From contig NZ_UTKY01000105.1 in the NCBI RefSeq assembly GCF_900583165.1, positions 1-64,000 of the forward strand: DNA of 64,000 bases, written 5' to 3'. The first letter of the stretch is position 1. Each line of letters starts with the position of its first letter. Below the pieces are notes generated by a model. The model ran no database searches. It was not told the origin of the DNA and saw only the letters and a program-made list of their open reading frames with translations. The stretch is from Pseudomonas viridiflava (GTDB taxonomy: Bacteria; Pseudomonadota; Gammaproteobacteria; Pseudomonadales; Pseudomonadaceae). The position numbers and the translations under genes were made by a program. Below, piece by piece: positions 53,993 to 62,435 of the stretch.

Positions 53993-54391
53993 CTAGGCTG
54001 CAATCACGTGAGGCTTGTCGCGTAATTGGTGATTTCGCCAGGTCATTGGGTTGACGCCCTCGCTGCGGGTGAACATGTGACAGAAGTGCGCCTGGTCGCA
54101 AAACCCGCACTCCAGGCTGATTTGCGTCAGGCTCAGGGCTGAACTGGTGATCAGCTCCTTGGCCCGCTGAATGCGCTGCTGGCGGATCCATTCCTGCGGC
54201 GACAGCCCGGTGGTGCATTTGAAGGCGCGGGAGAAATGGCTGCGCGACAGTGCGCAGGCCTGGGCCAGGTCGGCAATGGCCAGGCTTTCGCCGAGGTTGG
54301 CCTGGATCAGTTGCTTGGCGATACGCTCGCGCCGAGGGCATAGGCCACCGGTAGCGGATAAACGGGGAGCAGAGTGCTCGAGTCGGGCCAT
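53993..54391 (-). CDS. Short AraC-family regulator
   Basis: About 132 residues, essentially only the AraC DNA-binding domain (ERIAKQLIQANLGESLAIADLAQACALSRSHFSRAFK in segments, then GFCDQAHFCHMFTRSEGVNP). No sensor domain, as in MarA/SoxS-type or short AraC proteins. The start is uncertain: ATG at 54391 is used, ATG at 54454 would add 21 residues, and neither has a strong ribosome site. Located 57 bases upstream of the long ATPase regulator on the same strand and divergent from LysR. Confidence 0.8.
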   Translation of the reverse strand: MARLEHSAPRLSATGGLCPRRERIAKQLIQANLGESLAIADLAQACALSRSHFSRAFKCTTGLSPQEWIRQQRIQRAKELITSSALSLTQISLECGFCDQAHFCHMFTRSEGVNPMTWRNHQLRDKPHVIAA

Positions 54392-54595
54392 GACAAATAT
54401 CCGCAGTCGATGGGAGCGTTCCCGGTGAATGGATGCAGTGTAGACGGCCGTCATTTTGTTGCCGGACCGCCTGGCTGACGAGTTAATCGTTGTTAATTTC
54501 GCCAGGTTCAGTCGCCGAAAAGACAGCACAGGTGTGCAATCTCTACGGCGTTTTGCATGCTTATCTGTGAGCTTGCCAACCGTTTGGATACCGCC

Positions 54596-55504
54596 ATGAA
54601 CCGCAATGACCTGCGCCGCGTCGACATGAACCTGTTGGTGATTTTCGAAGCGCTGATGTTCGAGAAGAACCTGACCCGGGTCGCCGAAAAACTCTTCATC
54701 GGCCAACCGGCGGTGAGCGCGGCGTTGGGGCGGTTGCGCGATCTGTTCGACGACCCGCTGCTGCTGCGCAACGGTCGGGGCATGGAGCCCACGCCACGCG
54801 CCGTGGCGATACTCAAGGAGTTGCAACCGGCCATGGACATCATTTCGGGCGCGGTCAGCCGCGCCAAGGATTTCGACCCCTCCACCAGCTGCGCGGTGTT
54901 TCGTATCGGGCTGTCCGACGACGCCGAGTTCGGGCTGTTCCCACCGTTGCTCAGCCAATTGCGCGAAGAAGCACCGGGGATTGTCGTGGTGGTACGTCGC
55001 GCCAACTACTTGCTGATGTCGTCGCTGCTGGCCAGTGGCGAGATCACCGTCGGGGTGAGCTACACCACCGAACTGCCCGCCAATGCCAAACGTAAGAAAC
55101 TGCGGGACATTCCGTGCAAAGTGCTGCGCGGCGATGATGGCACCGCGCCGCTGACCTTGGACGATTACTGCGAACGGCCCCACGCCATGGTGTCGTTCTC
55201 GGGGGACTTGAGCGGCAATATCGACCTTGACCTGGCCCGTATTGGCCGGGCGCGAAGAGTGGTGCTGGCGGTACCGCAGTTCAGCGGTTTGCGGGCGTTG
55301 CTGGCGGGTACGCAGATCATCGCGACCGTCCCGGATTACGCCGCCTGCGCGTTAACCGAGGGCACCTCGATACGCGCTGAAGACCCGCCGTTTGCGATCG
55401 ATGCGGCGGAGCTGTCCATGGTGTGGAGCGGGGTGCATGACAACGACCCGGCGGAGCGCTGGTTGCGTGGGCGGATCGCCGAGCATATGTCGCGGGTGCT
55501 TTGA
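54596..55504 (+). CDS. LysR-family regulator (NodD/NahR-like)
   Basis: 302 residues. Winged helix DMNLLVIFEALMFEKNLTRV, AEKLFIGQPAVSAALGRLR and FDDPLLLRNGRGMEPT, typical of the NodD/NahR/SyrM branch, plus a LysR effector domain. ATG at 54596 fits the family. Followed by the AhpD-like gene on the same strand, a likely target. Confidence 0.86.
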   Translation: MNRNDLRRVDMNLLVIFEALMFEKNLTRVAEKLFIGQPAVSAALGRLRDLFDDPLLLRNGRGMEPTPRAVAILKELQPAMDIISGAVSRAKDFDPSTSCAVFRIGLSDDAEFGLFPPLLSQLREEAPGIVVVVRRANYLLMSSLLASGEITVGVSYTTELPANAKRKKLRDIPCKVLRGDDGTAPLTLDDYCERPHAMVSFSGDLSGNIDLDLARIGRARRVVLAVPQFSGLRALLAGTQIIATVPDYAACALTEGTSIRAEDPPFAIDAAELSMVWSGVHDNDPAERWLRGRIAEHMSRVL

Positions 55505-55611
55505 AGGGCGGGAGGGGATTGGTCACCTGATCTTCCCCTGAATTGGATATTTCTACAGAACCGGTCGGTGACTACTCTAGCCACCTATTCCCACCGTTCT
55601 GGAGCACTACC

Positions 55612-56049
55612 ATGCAAACCCGTACCGACTTCTATACCGCCTCCCCGGACGCCATGAAAGCCATGCTCGCCCTGGAAGCCGCTGTCGGCAAACTGTCCAT
55701 CGAACTGCCCTTGCTGGAGCTGGTGCGCCTGCGCGTTTCGCAGATCAACGGCTGTGCCTTCTGCCTCGACATGCACACCGCCGATGCCCGCAAGGGGGGC
55801 GAGACCGAGCGCCGCCTGTACACCGTGTCGGCCTGGCGTGAAACGCCGTTCTTTACCCCACGTGAACGTGCTGCGCTGGCCTGGGCTGAGAGCTTGACCT
55901 TGATCAGCCACACCCACGCGCCGGATGAAGACTTCAAGGCCTTGGCCGCCGAATTCAGCGCCCAGGAACAGATCGACCTGAGCGTGGCCATTGCCACCAT
56001 CAACAGCTGGAACCGTTTGGCGGTGGGCTTTCGCAAGATGCCCAAATAA
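55612..56049 (+). CDS. AhpD/carboxymuconolactone decarboxylase-family protein
   Basis: 145 residues, all helical. The AhpD-type motif CAFCLDMH (Cys48, Cys51, His55) gives a thiol peroxidase or disulfide-reductase site. GGAG precedes the ATG by nine bases. It probably protects against peroxides or reactive thiols; physiological partner unknown. Directly after the LysR gene. Confidence 0.9.
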   Translation: MQTRTDFYTASPDAMKAMLALEAAVGKLSIELPLLELVRLRVSQINGCAFCLDMHTADARKGGETERRLYTVSAWRETPFFTPRERAALAWAESLTLISHTHAPDEDFKALAAEFSAQEQIDLSVAIATINSWNRLAVGFRKMPK

Positions 56050-56076
56050 CCCATGGCCCTCGCCACTGGGTTTGCG

Positions 56077-58227
56077 TCAAAAGTTGACCGAAGCACTCAG
56101 CCGCGCCGTCAGCGGCGCGCCCTGGAACAGATAGTCATCGCCCATGTATTCGCCCACGTCGCGCCAGTAGCGCTTGTCGAACAGGTTGTCGACGCTGAGG
56201 CGAAACACCGTTTCGTAGCCGTCCACCTTCGTGGTGTAGCGGCTGCCGACATTCACCACGGCGTAATCGCCCACCTCCACGGTGCCGGTGCGGTTGGCGT
56301 ACTTCTTGGCGCTGTACTGCACGCCGCCCAGCACTGCCAGGCCGTTCACCCAAGGCAACGCATAGTCGGCATACACACTCGCCCGTAGCTTGGGCACGTT
56401 GAGCGCCTGGTGGCCTTCATATTCAGAAGTGCCGCTGCCGGTGACCCGTGCACGAATGGCCGCGACGCTGGTAGCGATCTGCAGACGCTCGGTGGCCCAG
56501 CCATTGGCGGACAATTCCAAGCCAGTGTTTTTCTGTTCACCCTGTTGCACGTAGATATACGCGTCCGGGCCATTCGGTTTGGCGTACTGGTACGCCTGGC
56601 GGGTCTGGAACACCGCGGCGGCAAAGCTGATGCGGCGCCAGTCGTATTTCACCCCGGCTTCGATCTGGCGCGAGGTGGTGGGGGCCAGGGTTTCACCGTC
56701 ATTGGACGTCGTCCAAGGTGCTTCACCGCCCAAGGACACACCTTTGCTGTAGCTGGTGTACAGCGACACGTTCTCGACCGGTTTGTAGATCAACGACGCC
56801 TGCGGCAGGAACTCGTAGCGCTGAGTATGGCGTTGCTGATCGCCATTGCTGTCGAACGCCTTTTCGTCCAGACGCACTACGCGCCCGCCCAGGATGGTTT
56901 GCCATTGCTCGTTGAGGCGAATGCGGTCAGTGACAAACAGGCCGTATTGGCGGCTGTCGAGACGCCGGTGTTTGTCGTTCAACGGCACGTCGGTGGGCTC
57001 GAAGGTCGGGGTGACGACGTTGATGTTGGTGCTGCCGATGTATTCGTTGACCGATTTGCGCTTGTCGATCACCCGGCGAAAGGCGCTGGTGCCGAAGGTC
57101 AGCTCATGGCCCAAACCGCCGGTGTCGAACAAGCCGGTCATGGCTGCCTGCACTTCGTCGTCACGCCGCGTGTCGTCGGGGCTGCGGTAGTCGTAGACGT
57201 CGTAGTCGCCGGTGGGGCCGAAGGTGGCGGCTTCGCAACCGGTCACATAGAAGCAGCCGTAGGCAAACGAGCTGTAATCGTCAATCACCACCTTGCTGCG
57301 GGCGGCGCTGATAGTGCCTTTCCACTGGTCGCTGAGGCGGTATTCGAAATTGCCGTTGAGGTTCAGCGAATCAATGCCGACCTGTTTGGAGCCGCTTTGA
57401 TGGCCCAGCAGTTTTTTTGGTGAGGCATTCGAGGGCACCTCGGTGCCGCCCAGCAGTTGGTAACCGGGTACCGAGCGCTGTTGCTTGTTCTGGTATTCGG
57501 CATCCAGTTGCAGCAGGGCATCGGGGCTGATGTTCCAGTCGAACGCCAGGGACACGAAATCGCGCTGGCCGTTGGCGTGTTCCACGTAGGCATTCAAATC
57601 TTCATGGGCGACGTTGGCGCGTAGGCCGAATTGCTGCTCGCCGCCAAACCAGCCGCCGACGTCGGTGGCGATGTAGCCGCTGCCGCGGTCATCGGTGGAA
57701 ACGGTCACCGAGCGCACATCCTCCGGGCGCTTGGTCACGTAGTTGATCACGCCGCTGGGCTCGGAAATGCCGCTCTGCAACCCGGCCAGGCCCTTGAGCA
57801 CTTCCACTTGCTGTTTGTTTTCCAGCGCCACATTTTGCTCGCCGGTGATGGTGCGTCCGTTGATCTTGTAGCTGCTCGCTGCGTTCAGCGAAAAACCGCG
57901 CACCACGAAGTTTTCGTAGTAACCGATGGGCGCGTAGCTGTCGCCTACCGAGGCATCGTTGCGCAGCACTTCACTGAGCAGGCGCGCTTGCTGGTCCTTG
58001 ATCAAGGCGGCGTTGAGCACCGTGATCGAAGCCGGCGTGTCCAGCAGCGGCGCTTCGCCAAAGCCCGCTACCGACGCGGTGTCACTGCGATAGCCCGACG
58101 CTTCCTGGCCTTGAATCTTCACCTCCGGCAGTTCCAGCTCAGCCGCAAAGCTGCTGCCAATGCCACCGCTGAGCAGCAGGCCGAGGGCGAAACGTGACGT
58201 GGCAACGGGACGAAAACGCAAAACCAT
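56077..58227 (-). CDS. TonB-dependent siderophore receptor
   Basis: 716 residues. Signal peptide (FALGLLLSGGIGSSFA), TonB-box-like LPEVKIQGQ, plug with VVRGFSLNAASSYKING, VEVLKGLAGLQSG and GVINYVTKRP (a hallmark of siderophore receptors such as FhuA/FoxA) and barrel ending TARLSASVNF. No signalling domain, so transcription is probably under direct Fur control; a Fur-like site lies 70-85 bases before its start. The siderophore is unknown; a hydroxamate or xenosiderophore is likely. Confidence 0.9.
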   Translation of the reverse strand: MVLRFRPVATSRFALGLLLSGGIGSSFAAELELPEVKIQGQEASGYRSDTASVAGFGEAPLLDTPASITVLNAALIKDQQARLLSEVLRNDASVGDSYAPIGYYENFVVRGFSLNAASSYKINGRTITGEQNVALENKQQVEVLKGLAGLQSGISEPSGVINYVTKRPEDVRSVTVSTDDRGSGYIATDVGGWFGGEQQFGLRANVAHEDLNAYVEHANGQRDFVSLAFDWNISPDALLQLDAEYQNKQQRSVPGYQLLGGTEVPSNASPKKLLGHQSGSKQVGIDSLNLNGNFEYRLSDQWKGTISAARSKVVIDDYSSFAYGCFYVTGCEAATFGPTGDYDVYDYRSPDDTRRDDEVQAAMTGLFDTGGLGHELTFGTSAFRRVIDKRKSVNEYIGSTNINVVTPTFEPTDVPLNDKHRRLDSRQYGLFVTDRIRLNEQWQTILGGRVVRLDEKAFDSNGDQQRHTQRYEFLPQASLIYKPVENVSLYTSYSKGVSLGGEAPWTTSNDGETLAPTTSRQIEAGVKYDWRRISFAAAVFQTRQAYQYAKPNGPDAYIYVQQGEQKNTGLELSANGWATERLQIATSVAAIRARVTGSGTSEYEGHQALNVPKLRASVYADYALPWVNGLAVLGGVQYSAKKYANRTGTVEVGDYAVVNVGSRYTTKVDGYETVFRLSVDNLFDKRYWRDVGEYMGDDYLFQGAPLTARLSASVNF

Positions 58228-58293
58228 GGGGGCAGGGCCTTAAAGCGCAGGACGGGGGGCGCATAAGCTAGGCATAAGCGCGCACTTTTACAA

Positions 58294-58312
58294 GTTTGCG
58301 AGAATGATTCGC
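58294..58312 (-). promoter_or_regulatory. Fur-like box of the siderophore receptor
   Basis: On the minus strand GCGAATCATTCTCGCAAAC compares with the Fur pattern GATAATCATTCTCATTA-like at about 11 of 15 central positions. It lies 67 bases before the receptor start. Confidence 0.5.
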
Positions 58313-58316
58313 GGCC

Positions 58317-58333
58317 TGAGACGGTCCGTCTCA
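58317..58333. promoter_or_regulatory. TGAGACG palindrome upstream of acetoin dehydrogenase
   Basis: TGAGACG-GTC-CGTCTCA, a perfect 7-base palindrome identical in its arms to the site before acoA. Probable AcoR-binding site; no sigma-54 promoter is visible after it. Confidence 0.7.
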
Positions 58334-58421
58334 GCCGGCACGCCGAATCATCCACGGCTCGACAGCGTCGCCGCTGACCTGAGATAGACAAGGCTTCCCT
58401 CATCGATTGCAGGAGAGTGTC

Positions 58422-59201
58422 ATGGGTATTGTTGGAAAAGTTGCGCTGGTGACCGGCGCCGGGCAAGGCATTGGCCGCGCCATCGCGCTGCGCCTGGCAC
58501 AGGACGGTGCCGACATCGCCCTGGTGGACATCAATGGCGCCAAGCTCGAAGCCGTGGCCGCCGAAGTCGTGGCCCTGGGCCGCAAAGCCTCGGTGTTCAT
58601 CGCCGATGTGTCCAAGCAACAACAAGTGCTGGCAGCGGTCGACCATGCGCACCAGACCCTCGGCGGCTTCGACATCATCGTCAACAACGCCGGCGTGGCG
58701 CAGATCGATTCATTATTGGACGTGAGCCCGGAACAAGTCGAGCGCACCCTGGGCATCAACGTGCAGGGCGTGCTGTGGGGCATCCAAGCCGCCGGCAAGA
58801 AATTCAAGGCGCTCCAACAGAAGGGCAAGATCATCAATGCCTGCTCCATCGCCGGCCATGAAGGCTTTGCGCTGCTGGGGGTGTATTCGGCCACCAAGTT
58901 TGCCGTGCGTGCGCTGACCCAGGCGGCGGCCAAGGAACTGGCGAGCGCAGGGATTACCGTGAATGCCTATTGCCCGGGTGTGGTCGGCACTGATATGTGG
59001 GTGGAGATCGACAAACGCATGGCCGAGATTACCGGTGCCGAAGTGGGCGCGACGTACAAGAAGTATGTGGATGGCATTGCCTTGGGCCGAGCAGAGACTC
59101 CGGAGGATGTGGCGGGGCTGGTCTCATTCCTCGCAGGGCCGGATGCGGACTACATGACCGGGCAAGCGCCGCTGATCGACGGCGGCCTGGTCTACCGCTG
59201 A
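58422..59201 (+). CDS. SDR-family acetoin/2,3-butanediol dehydrogenase
   Basis: 259 residues. Short-chain dehydrogenase with TGAGQGIG near 12, NNAG near 89 and the catalytic Tyr154-Lys158 in YSATKFA, followed by [12 protein letters not shown]. This matches the BudC/diacetyl reductase (acetoin reductase) group, which interconverts diacetyl, acetoin and butanediol. AGGAGAG precedes the ATG at 58422. Context next to acoR and the aco operon and the shared palindrome support that it feeds acetoin into this pathway. Confidence 0.9.
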   Translation: MGIVGKVALVTGAGQGIGRAIALRLAQDGADIALVDINGAKLEAVAAEVVALGRKASVFIADVSKQQQVLAAVDHAHQTLGGFDIIVNNAGVAQIDSLLDVSPEQVERTLGINVQGVLWGIQAAGKKFKALQQKGKIINACSIAGHEGFALLGVYSATKFAVRALTQAAAKELASAGITVNAYCPGVVGTDMWVEIDKRMAEITGAEVGATYKKYVDGIALGRAETPEDVAGLVSFLAGPDADYMTGQAPLIDGGLVYR

Positions 59202-59225
59202 GATCCCAACGGTGAAATGCAATCC

Positions 59226-59257
59226 AATGTGGGAGGGGGCTTACCCCCTCCCACATT
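59226..59257. repeat. Collapsed REP hairpin (convergent terminator)
   Basis: AATGTGGGAGGGGG and its exact complement flank a 4-base loop, a 14-bp perfect stem. It matches the two outer ends of a REPIN with the centre lost. It sits between the convergent dehydrogenase and acoR genes and probably ends both transcripts. Confidence 0.85.
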
Positions 59258-59271
59258 TTGATCCCACGGTG

Positions 59272-61134
59272 TCAGGTGGTTTTGTTGGGCATGTCGATAC
59301 CCAGTTGGTTGACCCGGCGGTACAGGGTTGCCCTGGAGATTCCCAGCGCCTGCGCCGTCGGCAACGGCTTCCAGCGATGGCGAATCAACGCATCAAGCAC
59401 GATCTGGCGTTCCGGGCTCACGCTCTCTTCAGCTAAAACCTGCACATGCTCCCCACGCAATTCCACTGGCAAATCCACCACCTGCAACGTATCGCCTTCA
59501 CACACCGCGCACGCATACGCCAACACATGCCGCAATTGCCGCACATTCCCCGGCCATGCATACCCCAACAGCAGCTCCAGCGCGGCCTGGCCAATACCCA
59601 CCGAGCACCCGCTGCTGCGGGCTTCCTGTTCCAGAAGCCGGTTGATCAATGCCAACTTGTCGGTGCGTTCGCGCAGCGGTGGCAAGCAAAAGCGCGCGCA
59701 GCCCAAGCGAAAATACAGGTCTTCGCGAAAGCTGCCCGCGCTCACCAATTGGGATAAATCCCGATGGCTGGCACAGATCACCTGAATATCCACGGCTTGG
59801 GTTTTTGCCGCGCCCAGCGGCGCCACTTCACCCTCGGCCATCACCCGCAGCAAACGCGTCTGCAAGGCCACTGGCATGTCGCCAATTTCATCGAGGAACA
59901 AGGTGCCGCCATCGGCCTGCAACAGCAGGCCCTGCATGCCTTTGCTGGACGCGCCGGTAAAGGCCCCGGCCACGTAGCCGAACAGCTCGCTTTCGATCAG
60001 GTTCTCCGGGATGGCCGCACAGTTCACCGCCACGAACGGCCCCTGACGACGGGCGCTGCGTTCATGCAACTGGCGGGCGAAGACTTCTTTGCCGGCACCG
60101 GTTTCGCCTTGCACCAGCACCGGCAGGTTGCGGTCCTTGACCTTTACGGCCAGGCGCAGGTGTTCTTCCACGCGGGCATCCACCAGAGGGTTCATTGCGG
60201 CCCTCATCGGTTTGCGTCGAGGTGCATTGACTCGTACGTGCAGGGCGCCTGGTTCGCCGAGCCACGGCAATTGCTGGGCAGATTGATCGGTGACGGCGCG
60301 CAATGCATCCAGGTCAAACACGTCGCCGATATGCTCGGGCACCTGGCCGAAGCGCCGGCGCAGGGCCTGGCGCGCCTTGCTGTTCAAGGCTTGCAGACGG
60401 CCGTCCTGATCCCAGGCCAGCAGCAGGTCGGGGTGGCTGTCGACATAACCGGGTGTGCTGTGGGCCTGCAGCACCCAGTGCTGGCGGGCACTGTGCATGA
60501 AGAACGCGTTCTCGATGGCCTCAGCGCTTTGCGCCACCATCTGCCGCACCAGGTGTTGGCTGCGTCGGTCATCCGGGGACTTGAGTGCCGAAGCGTCCAT
60601 CACCCCCAACAGGTTGCCCTGGGGGTCGAAAATCGGTGCGGCGGAGCACGTCAGGCCGATAAACGCCGCACGAAAGTGATCGCGCTTGTGCACGGTCACG
60701 GCGGCTTTGCTGGTGAGTACTGTGGCCACGCCGCAGGTGCCTTCTTCAGCTTCCGACCAGCACGTGCCCAGGTACAGGCCGGCCTTGCGGCAGTCGTTGC
60801 GAATCGCCGGGTCGACGCGGTGATCGATGGTCTGGCCTTGCGCGTCGGTGAGCATCACGCAGTAGTCAGCGTGGCGCACGCGGTGATGCAGTTGGCCGAC
60901 GGCCTCGCCGGCAATACGCATGAACAGTTCGGCGCGTTCGCGGCATTCCTTGAGCAAGGGTTCGCTGAGGATACGCGGGCCCTGCAGGGAGCCGGGGTCC
61001 AGGTGGTGTTGCTCCATGGAGCGTCGCCACGAATCGAAAATCAACGAAGGCACCGGTGCCTGAGGCAGGCGATCGGCATTGCGGACCACGCGACTGACGC
61101 GGTCGACGTGCTCTCGGGAGTTCGCGGCGAGCAT
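59272..61134 (-). CDS. acoR: AcoR, sigma-54-dependent activator of acetoin catabolism
   Basis: 620 residues: an N-terminal GAF-like region (about 60-215), a PAS-like linker, an AAA+ domain with Walker A GETGAGKE near 344, the GAFTGA loop near 388 and LFLDEIGDMP near 413, and a C-terminal Fis-type helix-turn-helix (about 575-612, AQALGISRATLYRRV). It senses acetoin or a breakdown product and activates sigma-54 promoters of aco genes. Divergent from acoA and with probable sites at 61226-61285. Confidence 0.9.
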   Translation of the reverse strand: MLAANSREHVDRVSRVVRNADRLPQAPVPSLIFDSWRRSMEQHHLDPGSLQGPRILSEPLLKECRERAELFMRIAGEAVGQLHHRVRHADYCVMLTDAQGQTIDHRVDPAIRNDCRKAGLYLGTCWSEAEEGTCGVATVLTSKAAVTVHKRDHFRAAFIGLTCSAAPIFDPQGNLLGVMDASALKSPDDRRSQHLVRQMVAQSAEAIENAFFMHSARQHWVLQAHSTPGYVDSHPDLLLAWDQDGRLQALNSKARQALRRRFGQVPEHIGDVFDLDALRAVTDQSAQQLPWLGEPGALHVRVNAPRRKPMRAAMNPLVDARVEEHLRLAVKVKDRNLPVLVQGETGAGKEVFARQLHERSARRQGPFVAVNCAAIPENLIESELFGYVAGAFTGASSKGMQGLLLQADGGTLFLDEIGDMPVALQTRLLRVMAEGEVAPLGAAKTQAVDIQVICASHRDLSQLVSAGSFREDLYFRLGCARFCLPPLRERTDKLALINRLLEQEARSSGCSVGIGQAALELLLGYAWPGNVRQLRHVLAYACAVCEGDTLQVVDLPVELRGEHVQVLAEESVSPERQIVLDALIRHRWKPLPTAQALGISRATLYRRVNQLGIDMPNKTT

Positions 61135-61225
61135 AGGGCCTCCGGTTCTCGATCTTTGTTGTTATGCCCGCCATTAAGCGCGCATGCGACGGGTGGGACA
61201 AGCGCAGCCTGACCAACTGCCCGTC

Positions 61226-61242
61226 TGAGACGCAGCGTCTCA
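61226..61242. promoter_or_regulatory. TGAGACG palindrome upstream of acoA (probable AcoR site)
   Basis: TGAGACG-CAG-CGTCTCA, perfect arms, 111 bases upstream of the sigma-54 promoter, the usual distance for an enhancer-binding protein. Confidence 0.75.
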
Positions 61243-61249
61243 TTCGGGC

Positions 61250-61285
61250 TGAGACGCCACCCGCAGGTTGCAATGCAGCGTCTCA
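61250..61285. promoter_or_regulatory. Second, widely spaced AcoR half-site pair
   Basis: TGAGACG (61250-61256) and CGTCTCA (61279-61285) separated by 22 bases, next to the perfect palindrome; likely a second, weaker site. Confidence 0.55.
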
Positions 61286-61352
61286 TTCTGCGGTGCCAGT
61301 GCCACCGTCACAACCGCTCTGGATCAAGGTTTTGCCAGGTTTTTTCCGGCCT

Positions 61353-61367
61353 TGGCACAGGCTGTGC
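61353..61367 (+). promoter_or_regulatory. Sigma-54 promoter of acoA
   Basis: TGGCAC-N5-GTGC with GG and GC ten bases apart, the -24/-12 pattern, 64 bases before the acoA ATG. Confidence 0.82.
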
Positions 61368-61431
61368 TGAAGGTCTTGTAGCTGAACACCATCAGCCTTT
61401 TGTGTGTCGAGACAACCTGGAGAACAACAAG

Positions 61432-62412
61432 ATGTCCACTCACCTCTCTACCGATCAACTGCTGCATGCCTACACCGTGATGCGCACCATCCGTGATTTT
61501 GAAGAACGCCTGCATGTGGAATTCGCCACCGGCGAGATCCCAGGTTTCGTGCATCTCTATGCGGGCCAAGAGGCCAGTGCCGCCGGGGTCATGGCCCACC
61601 TCAATGATGAAGATTGCATCGCCTCCAACCACCGTGGCCACGGCCATTGCATCGCCAAGGGCGTGGATGTGTTCGGCATGATGGCCGAGATCTACGGCAA
61701 GAAAACCGGTGTGTGCGGCGGCAAGGGCGGCTCCATGCACATTGCCGATCAGGAGAAGGGCATGCTCGGCGCCAACGGTATCGTCGGTGCCGGCGCGCCC
61801 CTGGCTGCGGGCGCGGCGTTGGCGTCCAAACTCAAGGGTAGCCAGGGCGTGGCCGTGGCGTTTTTTGGCGACGGCGGCTCCAACGAGGGCGCGGTGTTCG
61901 AAGCGATGAACCTGGCCGCGATCATGAAACTACCGTGCCTGTTCGTCGCCGAAAACAACGGCTATGCCGAGGCCACCGGGTCTGGATGGTCGGTGGCGTG
62001 CAAGGACATCGCCGACCGCGCCGTGGGTTTTGGCATGCCGGGGGTAATTGTCGACGGCAATGACTTTTTCGCGGTGCACGAAGCGCTCGGCGTCGCGGTG
62101 GAGCGTGCGCGCAATGGTGCCGGCCCGACCCTGGTCGAGGTGAAGCTGAGCCGGTTCTACGGCCACTTTGAAGGCGACGCACAAACCTATCGCGGCCCGG
62201 ATGAAGTGAAAAACCTGCGGGAAAACGCCGATTGCCTGGCGTTGTTCCGCCAGCGCTGCACCGCTGAAGGCTGGCTGGATGCGGCGCAATTCACGCGCAT
62301 CGACGGCGAAGTCGCGCAGCTTATCGACGACGCCGTGCGCCGCGCCAAGGCCGATCCAAAGCCTCAGGCCGCCGACCTGCTCAGCGATGTCTACGTTGCC
62401 TACCACGCCTAA
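61432..62412 (+). CDS. acoA: Acetoin dehydrogenase E1 component, alpha subunit
   Basis: 326 residues of the thiamine-diphosphate E1-alpha family. The TPP motif GDGGSNEGAVFEAMNLA begins near 145 and ends near ENNGYAEAT. It cleaves acetoin into acetaldehyde and a two-carbon unit transferred to the E2 lipoyl arm. ATG at 61432 has GGAG upstream. First gene of the operon behind the sigma-54 promoter; acoB follows 23 bases after its stop. Confidence 0.94.
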   Translation: MSTHLSTDQLLHAYTVMRTIRDFEERLHVEFATGEIPGFVHLYAGQEASAAGVMAHLNDEDCIASNHRGHGHCIAKGVDVFGMMAEIYGKKTGVCGGKGGSMHIADQEKGMLGANGIVGAGAPLAAGAALASKLKGSQGVAVAFFGDGGSNEGAVFEAMNLAAIMKLPCLFVAENNGYAEATGSGWSVACKDIADRAVGFGMPGVIVDGNDFFAVHEALGVAVERARNGAGPTLVEVKLSRFYGHFEGDAQTYRGPDEVKNLRENADCLALFRQRCTAEGWLDAAQFTRIDGEVAQLIDDAVRRAKADPKPQAADLLSDVYVAYHA

Positions 62413-62435
62413 GAACAAGACCTGGAGAAAATCTT

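Larger units (their letters stand above)
61135..61431. other. acoR-acoA divergent control region
   Basis: 297 bases without a gene. It contains the 61226-61242 palindrome, half-sites at 61250-61256 and 61279-61285, the sigma-54 promoter at 61353-61367 and the acoA ribosome site GGAG. I see nothing else. Confidence 0.8.

Noticed and set aside
58334-58421. Sigma-54 promoter before the acetoin dehydrogenase
   Set aside because: No GG-N10-GC pair with good context despite the upstream palindrome.
59764-61212. 482-codon plus-strand open frame across acoR
   Set aside because: Antisense to AcoR, which has clear domains and start.
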